Positions 52,624-62,071 of a stretch of DNA of 64,000 nucleotides are shown here, piece after piece; the first letter of the stretch is position 1; the number at the start of each line of letters is the position of its first letter. The DNA is from Bacteroidota bacterium. GTDB lineage: Bacteria; Bacteroidota; Bacteroidia; Chitinophagales; Chitinophagaceae. The stretch lies in NCBI GenBank assembly GCA_023424015.1, contig JAFAEM010000032.1, positions 1 through 64,000 on the forward strand, read 5' to 3'. The notes beneath the pieces were generated by a model, which saw nothing but the letters and a program-made list of their open reading frames with translations, ran no database searches and was not told the DNA's origin. Both the position numbers and the translations under genes were made by a program.

Positions 52624-54336
52624 ATGCGTAAAGTGTACAAAGTATCATCATTAATTATGTGTAATAGAACTCTCTACATTTTTATTTGCATATACTCGTT
52701 ACTTTTTATTGCTGCCTGTAATGATGCCAGTCCCCCACCTGAAACCGATATCGCCCAAACCCCCGAAGAATTAGATAAGAAAACACCCGAGATCATTCAA
52801 AGCGCGCTGCGTTTTGCCGAACAGAATCAGTGGAAGCTGGATGATTCATTATTGCTTGCCTTTACACCACAGATGTTGCCGGTATACGAAAAAAGCGGTT
52901 TTGCAACAGCCTGGAGTCAAAAGGAACAATGGAAACCACTTGCCGATTCTTTACTCCGGTTTATTGCCGATGCGAAACTGTACGGGTTATTTCCTGAAGA
53001 CTATCACTTTCATCGGCTGGATACAATTGCAAAACGATTACTGAGAGATACCCTGGCCCGGAAAGATGCGGTTTTATGGGCAAAAGCCGATCTCGCATTG
53101 ACCGACGCTTTTTTTCATATCGTCAGGGATCTCAAATTGGGCCGGCTTCCGGCAGATAGTATGACGCAGCGTAAGGATTCTGTATTGTCCGATAGCATGT
53201 ACACCCATTTATTCACGACCGTGCACCAAAGTGGTGCCTTGACAGAAGTCTTTAATGGACTGGAGCCTGTTCATCCCGGTTATCATGCGTTAAAAAATGG
53301 CATCAGGAATTTTTTAGACAGCGCCGACAATCGGGATTATACAAAAGTGCCGGTCTCCAAAAAGGACCCGGCTTTTGCGTTTGCGTTGCAGCGCCGTCTG
53401 TATGAGGCTGGTTATATCTCTTACGACAGTACCATGGCCGATTCACTACAGATGGCAGAAGCAGTAAAGAGATTCCAGGAAGCCAAAAGAATTAAAGTGG
53501 ATGGGAAAGTAGGGGACGAAACGATTCGAGTGCTAAACGATTCCGACAAGGACCGGTTTGTAAGGCTGGCCATTACGCTCGACAAATACAAAATGCTGCC
53601 GGAGAAAATGCCAGCCCGTTATGTGTGGGTGAACCTGCCTGCTTACAATTTAAAGTTGGTTGAAGAGGATTCTGTTTTGATGGAATCTAAAATAGTTTGT
53701 GGCAAGCGGATCACGCCCACGCCACTGCTGACCAGTGCGATTTCAGATATGATCACATACCCCCAATGGACGATCCCTAACAGTATTATTGTAGGCGAGA
53801 TCTTGCCGGCATTGAAAAGAGACACCAATTACCTCGCACGAAAGGGATATAGCCTGATCGACAAAAACGGCGATGTCGTCAACCCCGGCGAAGTCGACTG
53901 GTCGAAATACACGAAGGGCATCCCATATAAAGTAGTACAGGGAAGTGGCGATGAAAATGCATTGGGCGTGCTGAAATTCAATTTTCCAAACAAATATGCT
54001 GTCTATCTCCACGATACCAATCAACGATATCTATTCAGCCGGGATCAGCGTTCGCTCAGCCATGGTTGCGTAAGAGTGCAGAAATGGGAGGACCTGGCTC
54101 ATTATATCGTAAGCAACGACAGCAGAGACCTTACTGGCGAAAAGCGTTATGCCATGGGCGATTCGATGAGAGCCTGGTTGACGCGGAAGGAAAAACATGT
54201 GATACCGGTTAAAAAACGCCTTCCTGTCTATATCCGGTATTTTACCTGCGAAGGCCAGGATGGTAAGGTTATCTTTCACGATGATATCTACGGCGACGAC
54301 AAAATCATCCGGGAGAAATACTTTACAGGGAAATAA
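52624..54336 (+). CDS. L,D-transpeptidase lipoprotein (YkuD family, LdtD/YcbB-like)
   Basis: A large envelope enzyme of 570 residues that crosslinks peptidoglycan or anchors proteins to it. A lipobox LFIAAC ends the signal sequence near residue 32. An L,D-transpeptidase scaffold domain (~60-240), a peptidoglycan-binding domain (~255-310, with AVKRFQEAKRIKVDGKVGDE) and the YkuD domain (~340-500) follow. The catalytic motif is SHGCVRV with Cys482, preceded by YLHDTNQRYLF. The start could also be the ATG at 52657, which gives a shorter signal peptide. Confidence 0.9.
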   Translation: MRKVYKVSSLIMCNRTLYIFICIYSLLFIAACNDASPPPETDIAQTPEELDKKTPEIIQSALRFAEQNQWKLDDSLLLAFTPQMLPVYEKSGFATAWSQKEQWKPLADSLLRFIADAKLYGLFPEDYHFHRLDTIAKRLLRDTLARKDAVLWAKADLALTDAFFHIVRDLKLGRLPADSMTQRKDSVLSDSMYTHLFTTVHQSGALTEVFNGLEPVHPGYHALKNGIRNFLDSADNRDYTKVPVSKKDPAFAFALQRRLYEAGYISYDSTMADSLQMAEAVKRFQEAKRIKVDGKVGDETIRVLNDSDKDRFVRLAITLDKYKMLPEKMPARYVWVNLPAYNLKLVEEDSVLMESKIVCGKRITPTPLLTSAISDMITYPQWTIPNSIIVGEILPALKRDTNYLARKGYSLIDKNGDVVNPGEVDWSKYTKGIPYKVVQGSGDENALGVLKFNFPNKYAVYLHDTNQRYLFSRDQRSLSHGCVRVQKWEDLAHYIVSNDSRDLTGEKRYAMGDSMRAWLTRKEKHVIPVKKRLPVYIRYFTCEGQDGKVIFHDDIYGDDKIIREKYFTGK

Positions 54337-54435
54337 AGAAAGCAAATTTTGTCCGGCCCGGATGGTATAATTCCAGATGCTTTTTGGGGCAATTTGATAC
54401 CGATTTCCGCACTGAAAATATGGGTAATAATTTAT

Positions 54436-54466
54436 TTTCGGATGTACAGTAGACCCGCTATTTTTG
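54436..54466 (+). promoter_or_regulatory. Promoter of the OmpA-like gene
   Basis: A TTTCG -33-like box (54436-54440), 18 bases, then TATTTTTG (54459-54466), matching TAnnTTTG. The start site would lie about 20 bases before the ATG at 54493. Confidence 0.55.
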
Positions 54467-54492
54467 TCAGGTTTAAAACAAAATAACTGCTT

Positions 54493-55764
54493 ATGAAGAA
54501 GGTTTTAGTTGCTTTTTTGGCCATATTTATGGTGGCATCGTCCTGTTTTTCCCAGGACGATGAGATCAGGCCTGCAGCGATTGGCGTAAGTTTTATTTTT
54601 AATGATTTTACTACTGCTGACCGTATTCGCAGCTCATCACTATCGAGTGTTTTATCGAAGAAGCAATGGTCTAAACTGTCTGAGATGTCGCCAGGCATTG
54701 CCATTAGCTATTTCAAAGGCTTGAGAAAGCATATTGATTTCGCAGGCACGCTCGCAGGTTCCTTCGTGAATTATGAACTTCAAAATCGCCAAAATTCATC
54801 CGGTGATAAATTCCTGCTTGAAGCCGATGCTTCCCTGAATTTTAAGATGGTTTCTGAAAAGTACTGGGTTCAGCCTTATGTGATCGCAGGTTTGGGAGCC
54901 CAGATGTTTGCAGGGAAGCATTTTGGTGCATTTATACCTACAGGTCTTGGCATTAAGGTAAACTTCCTTGATGACACCCATTTATTTGTAACCAGCCAGT
55001 ATCGGATCCCGGTTACCAAGGAAACGGCCAGCTACCATTTTTTACACCAGATCGGCATTGCCGGCAGGATCGGCCCCAAAAAGGGACCTGTAGTGAAGGC
55101 ATTGCCACCTACACCGCCTCCACCGCCACCACCTCCTCCAACGGATAGTGATAAGGATGGTGTGATTGACAGCCTTGACAAATGCCCCGACACTCCGGGT
55201 CTGGCCAAATATGAAGGCTGCCCGATCCCCGACAGTGATAAGGATGGCATTAATGATGAGGAGGACAAGTGCCCCGACCAGGCTGGTGTTGCCCGCTACC
55301 AGGGTTGCCCGATACCGGATACAGATAAGGATGGTATCAATGATGAGGAAGACAGATGCGCTGGTGAACCCGGTCCAGCGAGCAACCAGGGCTGCCCGGA
55401 GATTAATGAAGAGGTAATACAGAAGGTAAACTATGCCGCACAGAATATTTATTTCGCAACCGGTAAGTCGACATTGTTGTCCAGGTCATTTAAAGGCCTG
55501 GATGAAGTGGTGCAGGTATTGAAAGCCGATCCTGCTTTAAAACTGGCAATTGATGGTCATACCGACAATGTAGGCGCTGATGCGTTGAACCAGAAATTGA
55601 GCGAGAACCGCGCAGCCGCTGTTAAAACTTATCTGGTGAAAAAAGGTGTCGATCCAAACCGTCTTACTGCTGCTGGTTTTGGCGAAACACAGCCTGTAGC
55701 AGATAATAAGACCGCCCCTGGTCGCCAACAGAACCGCCGCGTGGAGTTGAAGTTGAATTACTAA
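54493..55764 (+). CDS. OmpA-family outer-membrane protein with thrombospondin type 3 repeats
   Basis: Signal peptide ending near residue 20 (ASSCFSQ), then a beta-barrel-like domain to ~190. A proline-rich linker (~205-216) follows, then three calcium-binding thrombospondin-3 repeats of the form DSDKDGVIDSLDKCPD. The C-terminal OmpA domain (~310-423) binds peptidoglycan through ATGKSTLL, LAIDGHTDNVG and GRQQNRRVELKL. It probably links the outer membrane to the cell wall. Length (423) is typical. A bidirectional terminator separates it from the USP gene. Confidence 0.93.
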   Translation: MKKVLVAFLAIFMVASSCFSQDDEIRPAAIGVSFIFNDFTTADRIRSSSLSSVLSKKQWSKLSEMSPGIAISYFKGLRKHIDFAGTLAGSFVNYELQNRQNSSGDKFLLEADASLNFKMVSEKYWVQPYVIAGLGAQMFAGKHFGAFIPTGLGIKVNFLDDTHLFVTSQYRIPVTKETASYHFLHQIGIAGRIGPKKGPVVKALPPTPPPPPPPPPTDSDKDGVIDSLDKCPDTPGLAKYEGCPIPDSDKDGINDEEDKCPDQAGVARYQGCPIPDTDKDGINDEEDRCAGEPGPASNQGCPEINEEVIQKVNYAAQNIYFATGKSTLLSRSFKGLDEVVQVLKADPALKLAIDGHTDNVGADALNQKLSENRAAAVKTYLVKKGVDPNRLTAAGFGETQPVADNKTAPGRQQNRRVELKLNY

Positions 55765-55785
55765 AAATCGTGTATAATACTTAAC

Positions 55786-55818
55786 AAAAAAGCTACCTTT
55801 TATCAGGTAGCTTTTTTT
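55786..55818. terminator. Bidirectional terminator between ompA-like and usp genes
   Basis: AAGCTACC pairs with GGTAGCTT, with A and T runs on both sides; the stem is 8 bp and the loop 8 bases. It serves the convergent genes on both strands. Confidence 0.88.
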
Positions 55819-55838
55819 ATGACGGTTATGAAACCAGA

Positions 55839-56651
55839 TCAGCTTTTGTTCATGATAGTCACAACGGGAATCCTGGAACCATAGGATAATAATTTGTTAG
55901 TAATGCGGTTCCAAAAACCTGGCAGTCTAAAATCTTTGACCGGGTTAACCATGATCAGATCGGCATTAATTTTCTTTGAAAACTCGAGAGTGCTTTTCGC
56001 GAGGTTTTGACCTTCAAGTAAAAAGCACTGTACCGGAATGGTTGAAATACTTTGTACCATTTCCAGGGCGCTGTCGAGAATAGTCTGCGTTTTATCGCCT
56101 GCATGTTTACGCAGGGAAACAAAGTATACCGTTGATTTGAATGCTCTGCCAAGTAATGCCGCCAGCCTGATTTGCCGGACCGGTATTTCGCCAGAAACGG
56201 GCAACACGATCTTTTTAAAATGACAGATCAGGCCACCTGATCTTACCGCCAGTACCGGGATATTCGTTTTTTTGGCGAGTCGGCTGATCGATACAGAGGA
56301 AATGATACGCTGAATAAGGTTGAATTTGGAAAGGCCTGTCACAACCAGGTCCATCTCATATTGCCCGATATAGTTGGATAGCTGCGACTGGCTATTACCC
56401 GAAAGAACACTGATCTCCAAAGTTCCTTCACCACAAAGCTGGTTGGTATACAGCGTTTTTAACTGTTCAAGCTTTTTTAACGCGATTTCAGTGTTGATAT
56501 TTCGGCGGAATAAAGGGTGTGACCCGGAGATATGTACCAGGTGAATGTTACAGTTAAAACTATTGGAAAGTTCTATCGCTTTCGCGATGGCCCATTTGTT
56601 TTTGGTCGTAAAATCAATTGGTACAAGGATGTTATAAAGCTTGTTGGCCAT
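55839..56651 (-). CDS. Universal stress protein, tandem USP domains
   Basis: Two UspA-like domains in one cytoplasmic chain of 270 residues. The first starts NILVPIDFTTKNKWAIAKA, the second near KKIVLPVSGEIPVRQIRLA. The usual GxxGx9G(S/T) nucleotide motif is not clear in either half, so ATP binding is doubtful. The ATG at 56651 is preferred over a TTG two codons upstream. Located 36 bases beyond the GT2-HAD gene, with which it may be co-transcribed. Confidence 0.88.
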   Translation of the reverse strand: MANKLYNILVPIDFTTKNKWAIAKAIELSNSFNCNIHLVHISGSHPLFRRNINTEIALKKLEQLKTLYTNQLCGEGTLEISVLSGNSQSQLSNYIGQYEMDLVVTGLSKFNLIQRIISSVSISRLAKKTNIPVLAVRSGGLICHFKKIVLPVSGEIPVRQIRLAALLGRAFKSTVYFVSLRKHAGDKTQTILDSALEMVQSISTIPVQCFLLEGQNLAKSTLEFSKKINADLIMVNPVKDFRLPGFWNRITNKLLSYGSRIPVVTIMNKS

Positions 56652-56687
56652 AAGCAATAATTTTACGTGATATAAAAATAATATTTC

Positions 56688-58064
56688 TTACGCTAATGCC
56701 AGTAACGGCTCGAAATCCCTGGTTTTGATCGAGCTGTCGGCAATTTTCTCAAGTAATTCATCAGTCGTGCAAAACGCTACGCCTTTCCCGGCATATGTTA
56801 TCATGCAGCGGTCGTCTTTGCTATCACCTACGGCGATGCAGTTGTTCAATTTCACGTTATACTTTTCACACAAATATTGCAGCGCATTCGTTTTACAAAA
56901 TGAATGACCACAAATACTATCAGGTGATCCAAAGAAATAAGAAGGCAGGTTCACCTCACCAGTTGCTTTGCCTTCAAAAAATTCAAGCTGGTGTGCCACG
57001 GAAAAATCTGCGCCGATCTGTTGTTTTACATAGTTTGTTATCAATGAGTAGCTATGACTAAGAATGCCCACCAGGTAACCTTTTTCCTTATACACCTTAA
57101 CTACTTCTTTGATGTTTTCCACCATATCCATGCTGCTGATCACATGCAATAGATCGTCAATGGTATTATTCTTTAAAAGAAGTCCAATTCTTTTTGTCAG
57201 GATGATCGGATCTTTTTCATTAAAACGCAGTTCGTCCAATTTTGGTTTGAATCCGAACTCTTTAGCACATTCGTCAATAAATCTGTTGACCAGGATCGTA
57301 TCATCCATATCAAAGATGATCATCTTTTGGTAGGAAGAAAGATTTTCCCGGAGTACATTGTTCATTTCCCGCTGGATCGCTTCCAGGGAGTTCACACTTT
57401 CCTGGTTCAGTTCATTACTATGGTGCCGCTGGGCTTTGCTGATGATGGCCCTTGACACTTCACCACTCATTTTTCCAAGGGCCTCCCAGGGTTTACTCTT
57501 GTTTTCAATATATCCAATGTTCACCTCCTGTACGCGGGCCTTCATGAGGTACATATCAATTAGGATGCCTATATCAACACCGTAATCGTTGAAGAACTCG
57601 ATTTTTTGGAAAAATGATTTTTTCCCTGCGATCATTCCGCTAAGAGGCTGCGAAAAATGCGATAACCCCGGGAAAATGATTGCCAGCAGAGGCTTTGCGA
57701 CCAGTTCTGTTACCCTGCCTGCATTACGGGCAAAAGCTCCTTTTACAAAATCGGCTTCGTTATTTATCAACGGGGCTGCCAGGTTTGCAATGGACTTTTC
57801 AGGGTAGGGGTCAATATCCGCGTCGAGAAAAACTACAAATTCATTGCTCGAGGCTTCGATTCCTTCTTTCATAGATATCCCTTTGCCCCGGGCTGCGCTT
57901 ACAATCACTTTCGCACCCGCTTCCTGCGCAATACTAATAGTATTATCCTCCGATTTATCATCTACGACAATCACTTCCGAAACTGATGCCTCAGAAAAAC
58001 AAAACCGAACGACCTGTCCAATCGTTTTTTCTTCATTCAATGCCGGTATAATTACAGAAAGCAT
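56688..58064 (-). CDS. Glycosyltransferase family 2 fused to a HAD-family phosphatase
   Basis: Residues 1-~235 are a GT2 glycosyltransferase (SVIIPALNEEKTIGQVV, VIVVDDKSEDNTISIAQEAG, VFLDADIDPYP) that resembles glucosyl-3-phosphoglycerate synthase. Residues ~245-458 are a HAD phosphatase (IFDMDDTILVN, then GDSKDDRCM). The fusion would make and dephosphorylate a phosphorylated sugar intermediate in one protein; glucosyl-glycerate or mannosyl-glycerate, compatible solutes, are the natural guesses. The substrate is not proven. The gene lies next to a stress protein. Confidence 0.85.
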   Translation of the reverse strand: MLSVIIPALNEEKTIGQVVRFCFSEASVSEVIVVDDKSEDNTISIAQEAGAKVIVSAARGKGISMKEGIEASSNEFVVFLDADIDPYPEKSIANLAAPLINNEADFVKGAFARNAGRVTELVAKPLLAIIFPGLSHFSQPLSGMIAGKKSFFQKIEFFNDYGVDIGILIDMYLMKARVQEVNIGYIENKSKPWEALGKMSGEVSRAIISKAQRHHSNELNQESVNSLEAIQREMNNVLRENLSSYQKMIIFDMDDTILVNRFIDECAKEFGFKPKLDELRFNEKDPIILTKRIGLLLKNNTIDDLLHVISSMDMVENIKEVVKVYKEKGYLVGILSHSYSLITNYVKQQIGADFSVAHQLEFFEGKATGEVNLPSYFFGSPDSICGHSFCKTNALQYLCEKYNVKLNNCIAVGDSKDDRCMITYAGKGVAFCTTDELLEKIADSSIKTRDFEPLLALA

Positions 58065-58281
58065 ATTTTGTTTTTCCCTTTTGTGAAAACGAATGATGGT
58101 GCTGATAAGTTCAGATTTCCTGCTCAGTCTATTGAATTATAAATCAGGCCCTGTAACCGGGAGGCCAGATTGAAAGGCCTGCTTCCGGTCGGTCGGAAGG
58201 TAGTGATTATATCGCTAATGAAAGTTAAAAATCCGGTTAGAAAATCTGGACCTTTTTCTAATGTGTTAGGATCAGGTGAAT

Positions 58282-58312
58282 AAAAAAAAAGTCTGACGGA
58301 TCCGCCAGACTT
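58282..58312 (-). terminator. Terminator of the RRM protein gene
   Basis: On the minus strand AAGTCTGGCGGATCCGTCAGACTT (58289-58312) forms a stem with one G-T or mismatch position, followed by a T run (58282-58290). It lies 24 bases past the RRM stop codon. Confidence 0.85.
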
Positions 58313-58336
58313 ACCTGTGAATATTATGGAATCAGA

Positions 58337-58729
58337 TTAATAATCATTGCCATATCCACCACGGTCACGATTGTAACCGCCGCCGCCGCCTTTGTTATAG
58401 CCGCCATTGCCGCCTTTTTTGAAGCCGCCACCGCCGCCATTGCCAAAGCTTCTTTTCTTGAAGCCACCGCCGCCAGCGCCACCTTCAGGTTTGGGCCTGC
58501 TTTCATTGACGACAATATTGCGACCGTCAACTTCGCTGCCGTTCAACGCTGCTATGGCAGCCTGGGCCTGGTCGTCATTGGGCATTTCCACGAAACCAAA
58601 GCCTTTGCTACGGTTGGTGAATTTGTCGTTAACGATTTTTGCAGAAGTTACTTCACCATGAGCGGCAAAAAGATTGGAAAGATCCTGATCTTTCAGGTTC
58701 CAACTTAGGTTTCCTACGTAAATGTTCAT
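58337..58729 (-). CDS. RNA-binding protein with one RRM and glycine-rich tail
   Basis: A 130-residue RNA-binding protein. The RRM (~1-80) shows RNP2 IYVGNL and RNP1 KGFGFVEM. The tail (~85-130) is Gly-rich with Phe, Lys, Tyr and Asn, an unstructured RNA-interacting region like those of cyanobacterial cold-induced Rbp proteins. The ATG at 58729 (MNIYVGNL) is the conserved start; the upstream hydrophobic extension in the longer frame is not part of the family. Possibly cold- or stress-regulated. Confidence 0.92.
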   Translation of the reverse strand: MNIYVGNLSWNLKDQDLSNLFAAHGEVTSAKIVNDKFTNRSKGFGFVEMPNDDQAQAAIAALNGSEVDGRNIVVNESRPKPEGGAGGGGFKKRSFGNGGGGGFKKGGNGGYNKGGGGGYNRDRGGYGNDY

Positions 58730-58959
58730 TTTGAGAGTTTTAAAAAAATAAAAAAGTGCTAACAGTAAACAGTAACCAATGAACATTCTACGTTTATATC
58801 GAAACGTTCAGGACTTATAAAACTGTAAAGAACACCAAGACAATACAAAATAAAGGATTTTTCTTTGACATTTTGAGAAATTATTGTATAGTCGGGCGGG
58901 AGAACGCATCACTCGGGTATAATTCGTTGATTTATAAATAATTGTATTGAAGTGTGGGT

Positions 58960-58988
58960 AAAAAAAGTCCCCGGTGAAGCCGGGGACT
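58960..58988 (-). terminator. Terminator of the rpsF-rpsR-rplI operon
   Basis: On the minus strand AGTCCCCGG and CCGGGGACT form a 9-bp stem (58966-58988) followed by seven T. It lies 24 bases beyond the rplI stop codon. Confidence 0.9.
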
Positions 58989-59012
58989 ATCATTAAAAAA
59001 GTTTTTGAATTC

Positions 59013-59459
59013 TTATTCGGCGGTTACTTCAAAGTCCAGTTCTGTACTATGACCATTACCGAAATCGATAGTGGCTTTATAGGTACCCAGTTCTTTCACA
59101 TCTTCAGGAATCGAGATTTTCTTGCGATCGATCTCATATCCTTTTTGCTCGCGAATGGCGCGGCTTACCTGCAATGAAGTGATGCTACCGAAGATCTTTC
59201 CGCTTGTACCGGTTTTTGCGCCAAGCTTCAAAGGTGCTTCGTTCAATTTAGCGATAACGCTGTTGATTTCAGCCAGCATTTTCGCTTCTTTCTTAGCAGC
59301 CTGTTTCAATCTTTCTTCCAGTTGCTTGCGGTTTCCGGGATTGCTCTCGATGGCAAGCTGGCGGGGGAACAGGAAGTTGCGGGCGTACCCATTTTTTACT
59401 TTCACTACCTCGTTGGCAGCACCCAGGTTATCTACATCCTGAATTAAAATGACATCCAT
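59013..59459 (-). CDS. rplI: 50S ribosomal protein L9
   Basis: Standard L9 of 148 residues: N-terminal RNA-binding domain (MDVILIQDVDNLGAANEVVKV, GYARNFLFPRQLA), a long connecting helix and a C-terminal domain. The ATG at 59459 gives the conserved start; a longer upstream start adds MVNKKKN without support. Last gene of the S6-S18-L9 operon. Confidence 0.97.
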   Translation of the reverse strand: MDVILIQDVDNLGAANEVVKVKNGYARNFLFPRQLAIESNPGNRKQLEERLKQAAKKEAKMLAEINSVIAKLNEAPLKLGAKTGTSGKIFGSITSLQVSRAIREQKGYEIDRKKISIPEDVKELGTYKATIDFGNGHSTELDFEVTAE

Positions 59460-59533
59460 GTTTTTCTTTTTGTTCACCATGACCCAGTCGGTCGGAACCG
59501 GCTGTCTTTCCCCGGAGGGAAGTTAGGGTGAGG

Positions 59534-59797
59534 TTATTTTAAAAGGTCTGTTACGTAAGGCAAAAGTGCCATTTGACGAGCTTTCTTGATCGCATCCGAT
59601 ACTTTGCGCTGATATTTCAGGCTGTTACCGGTCAGACGACGGGGTAATAATTTACCCTGCTCATTCAAAAACTTTTTCAGGAATTCTATATCCTTATAAT
59701 CGATATAGTGCATGCCGTATTTTTTGAAACGGCAGAATTTTTTTACCCTTTTATCGCTTTTAATTGCGGTCAGGTATTTAATCTCATTCTTTGCCAT
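59534..59797 (-). CDS. rpsR: 30S ribosomal protein S18
   Basis: Eighty-seven residues with the S18 signature [27 protein letters not shown] (only parts cited) and [16 protein letters not shown]. It binds S6 in the 30S platform. It follows rpsF by three bases. Confidence 0.97.
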   Translation of the reverse strand: MAKNEIKYLTAIKSDKRVKKFCRFKKYGMHYIDYKDIEFLKKFLNEQGKLLPRRLTGNSLKYQRKVSDAIKKARQMALLPYVTDLLK

Positions 59798-59800
59798 GTG

Positions 59801-60157
59801 TTATGCCTCCACTTCTTTTTCAACTCCTGTTTTTACACCACTTCTCTTTTTGGCATTGTACTCGACGGCGTATTTATCGAGTTTGGTACAAAGGTGACGG
59901 AGTACAGACTCGTCACGTAAAAGCTGAATCTTCAGCTTTTCATTGAAGTCGGATGGCGCAGTATATTCCATTACCCAGTAAAGACCAGTTGTCTTTTTCT
60001 GGATCGGATACGCCAGTGATTTCAGTCCCCATGGGTTTTCAGCTACGATGGTACCACCATTTTCGGTGACCAGCGCGGCGAATTTTTTTTGTTCTGCTTT
60101 GAACTCATCGTCGCTCAGAACTGGGGTAAAAATCACCATCAATTCGTAATTGTTCAT
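59801..60157 (-). CDS. rpsF: 30S ribosomal protein S6
   Basis: S6 of 118 residues, starting NYELMVIFTPVLSDDEFKA, with GGTIVAENPWGLKSLAYPI, and a basic, acidic-ended tail (SGVKTGVEKEVEA). First gene of the ribosomal operon. A hairpin in the 5' leader (60190-60210) may be a feedback site for the S6-S18 complex. Confidence 0.97.
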   Translation of the reverse strand: MNNYELMVIFTPVLSDDEFKAEQKKFAALVTENGGTIVAENPWGLKSLAYPIQKKTTGLYWVMEYTAPSDFNEKLKIQLLRDESVLRHLCTKLDKYAVEYNAKKRSGVKTGVEKEVEA

Positions 60158-60189
60158 TTACGTGTGTTTGTGATTAAAAATTTGTTTAT

Positions 60190-60210
60190 CCCATTGCTTT
60201 TGTCAATGGG
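60190..60210 (-). promoter_or_regulatory. Hairpin at the 5' end of the rpsF leader
   Basis: CCCATTG and CAATGGG form a perfect 7-bp stem around a 7-base loop in the minus-strand leader. The predicted start site (about 60209) places it at the very 5' end of the transcript. Known rpsF leaders bind S6-S18 through a CCG-containing structure; GCCGCC precedes the stem here, but the fit to that motif is unverified. Confidence 0.35.
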
Positions 60211-60214
60211 GCGG

Positions 60215-60245
60215 CAAAGATAGGGATTTGACGCGAAAAGCCAGA
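60215..60245 (-). promoter_or_regulatory. Promoter of the rpsF operon
   Basis: On the minus strand TCTG (60242-60245), 19 bases, then TATCTTTG (60215-60222). The -7 box is a full match. Confidence 0.65.
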
Positions 60246-60345
60246 GCCAGACACCCTGTATTTTCAAAACTGGAAAACGGACAAAAATGTGCGACCTGGC
60301 AGGAGAATAATTTATGCAAATGTATGACAACCAATAATTAATAAC

Positions 60346-62049
60346 TTACCAGCTTCCGGACAGCCGACAATCAATTACCCGTAATTGAAGACTTTTTTCA
60401 CCGTTCCATTCATTTATGTCGAGTTTGTAGACGATATCGCTAGGCTGCTTTTGCCTGAGGCATTCATATTTATCGTGCAAATTGAAGCCGATACCCGTAA
60501 AGGTCCGACCGCCCTGCCTGAGTGAAAACCTGAGATGGTTTTCTTTGACTATCCGGGAGTAACCGGTGTCTACCACATTCTTTGTTAAAAATACAGGTCG
60601 CAGATTCTCGGGACCGAAGGGTTCCATCTGATTTAGGATATTGTAAAAGGGCCAGGTGATATCATCGAAACTTATTTCCGCGTCAATTAGAATTTCCGGG
60701 ATTAAAAGATCAGGGTCTATCGTTGAGGCAACTATGTCTTCAAACTTTGCACGAAAAGCATCGATCTTGTCAATCTCCAATGTCATCCCGGCAGCTGCAA
60801 AATGACCGCCATAACCCAACAGGTGGTCGCGGCAGGCATGAACCGCCTCATAAAGATTGAAACCTGGAACACTTCTGGCGCTGCCCGCTGCCAGGTTTCC
60901 TGATTGTGTAAGGATAATAGTAGGTCGGTAATATTGCTCAATCACTCGTGAAGCAACTATTCCAACTACACCTTTATGCCAATGAGGCTTGAATAAAACG
61001 GTAGACTTGCTGTTTATCCAGTTTTCATTCTCTTCGATCAAGGCCAGCGCCTCCTGGGTGGTGCTGGTATCGGCTTCCTTGCGGTTTGTATTGTCGCTAT
61101 GCAATTGTTCTGCAAAAGTCAGCGCCTCTTCGTACGTTTCAGATATGAATAGCTGAACGGCTTTAGTGGCATCGTCCATTCTTCCGGCGGCATTAACCCT
61201 GGGGGCAATGATAAAAACAAGGTTATTGATCTGTAGTTGGGTTTGTACACCCCCCAGGTGACAAAGTGCTTTTATTCCCGGATTGGGATTTTCATTAGCT
61301 TTTTGAAGGCCATAATACGCAAGTATCCTGTTTTCACCCGTAATCGGAACAATATCGGCGGCTATCGCTACCGCGGCCAGGTCGAGGTATTCATAAACGA
61401 ATTGTTCAGGAAGTTTCAATTTCTCCGCCAACGCAGTTATCAATTTGAAACCAACACCACAACCACAAAGTTCTTTATAGGGATAATGGCAGTCTGATTG
61501 TTTTGGATTGAGTATGGCTATAGCTGGCGGTAAAATTTCATCGGGCAGGTGGTGATCGCAGACAACGAAATCAATTCCTGCCGTTTTCGCATAAGCTATC
61601 AGGTCATAGGATTTGATTCCGCAATCCAGAGAGATGATCAGGGTGAACCCGTTTTCCTTTGCAAAATCAATCCCGGCCTTACTTACACCATAACCTTCCC
61701 TGTACCTGTGCGGGATATAAAAATCAACATTAAATCCATTTTTTTTCAGAAAACTGTACATCGACGCGACCGCCGTTGTTCCATCCACATCATAGTCGCC
61801 AAACACGAGCACCTTTTCCTGGTTTACAAGCGCGGGCAATATTCGTTCGACGGCTTTGTTCATATCCTTCATTAACCACGGATCATGCAGATGGGATAGC
61901 TGAGGCCGGAAAAAATCCCTGGCTTCATCGTAAGTGGTAATGCCGCGTTGGGTGAGTATTTTACAAAAAACCGGGCTGATTTTTAGAACCCTGTTCAGGG
62001 CTTCCGCTTTATCCGGGTCTCCTGGTATGATCGTCCATCTTTTTTCCAT
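60346..62049 (-). CDS. recJ: Single-stranded-DNA-specific 5'-3' exonuclease RecJ
   Basis: A DHH-family exonuclease acting in recombination and mismatch repair. Motifs: VFGDYDVDGTTAVASMYSF, SLDCGIKS, CDHHLPDE (DHH) and, in the DHHA1 domain, APRVNAAGRMDDA and GYGGHFAAAGMTLE. The ATG at 62049 (MEKRWTIIP) is the usual N-terminus; longer starts at 62094 and 62178 would overlap the prenyl synthase gene. 567 residues. Confidence 0.95.
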   Translation of the reverse strand: MEKRWTIIPGDPDKAEALNRVLKISPVFCKILTQRGITTYDEARDFFRPQLSHLHDPWLMKDMNKAVERILPALVNQEKVLVFGDYDVDGTTAVASMYSFLKKNGFNVDFYIPHRYREGYGVSKAGIDFAKENGFTLIISLDCGIKSYDLIAYAKTAGIDFVVCDHHLPDEILPPAIAILNPKQSDCHYPYKELCGCGVGFKLITALAEKLKLPEQFVYEYLDLAAVAIAADIVPITGENRILAYYGLQKANENPNPGIKALCHLGGVQTQLQINNLVFIIAPRVNAAGRMDDATKAVQLFISETYEEALTFAEQLHSDNTNRKEADTSTTQEALALIEENENWINSKSTVLFKPHWHKGVVGIVASRVIEQYYRPTIILTQSGNLAAGSARSVPGFNLYEAVHACRDHLLGYGGHFAAAGMTLEIDKIDAFRAKFEDIVASTIDPDLLIPEILIDAEISFDDITWPFYNILNQMEPFGPENLRPVFLTKNVVDTGYSRIVKENHLRFSLRQGGRTFTGIGFNLHDKYECLRQKQPSDIVYKLDINEWNGEKSLQLRVIDCRLSGSW

Positions 62050-62071
62050 TCCCTGCACTGTTTTTCCAACA

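Noticed and set aside
58808..58993. 61-codon minus-strand frame upstream of the RRM gene
   Set aside because: It runs across the rplI terminator and has no recognisable feature.
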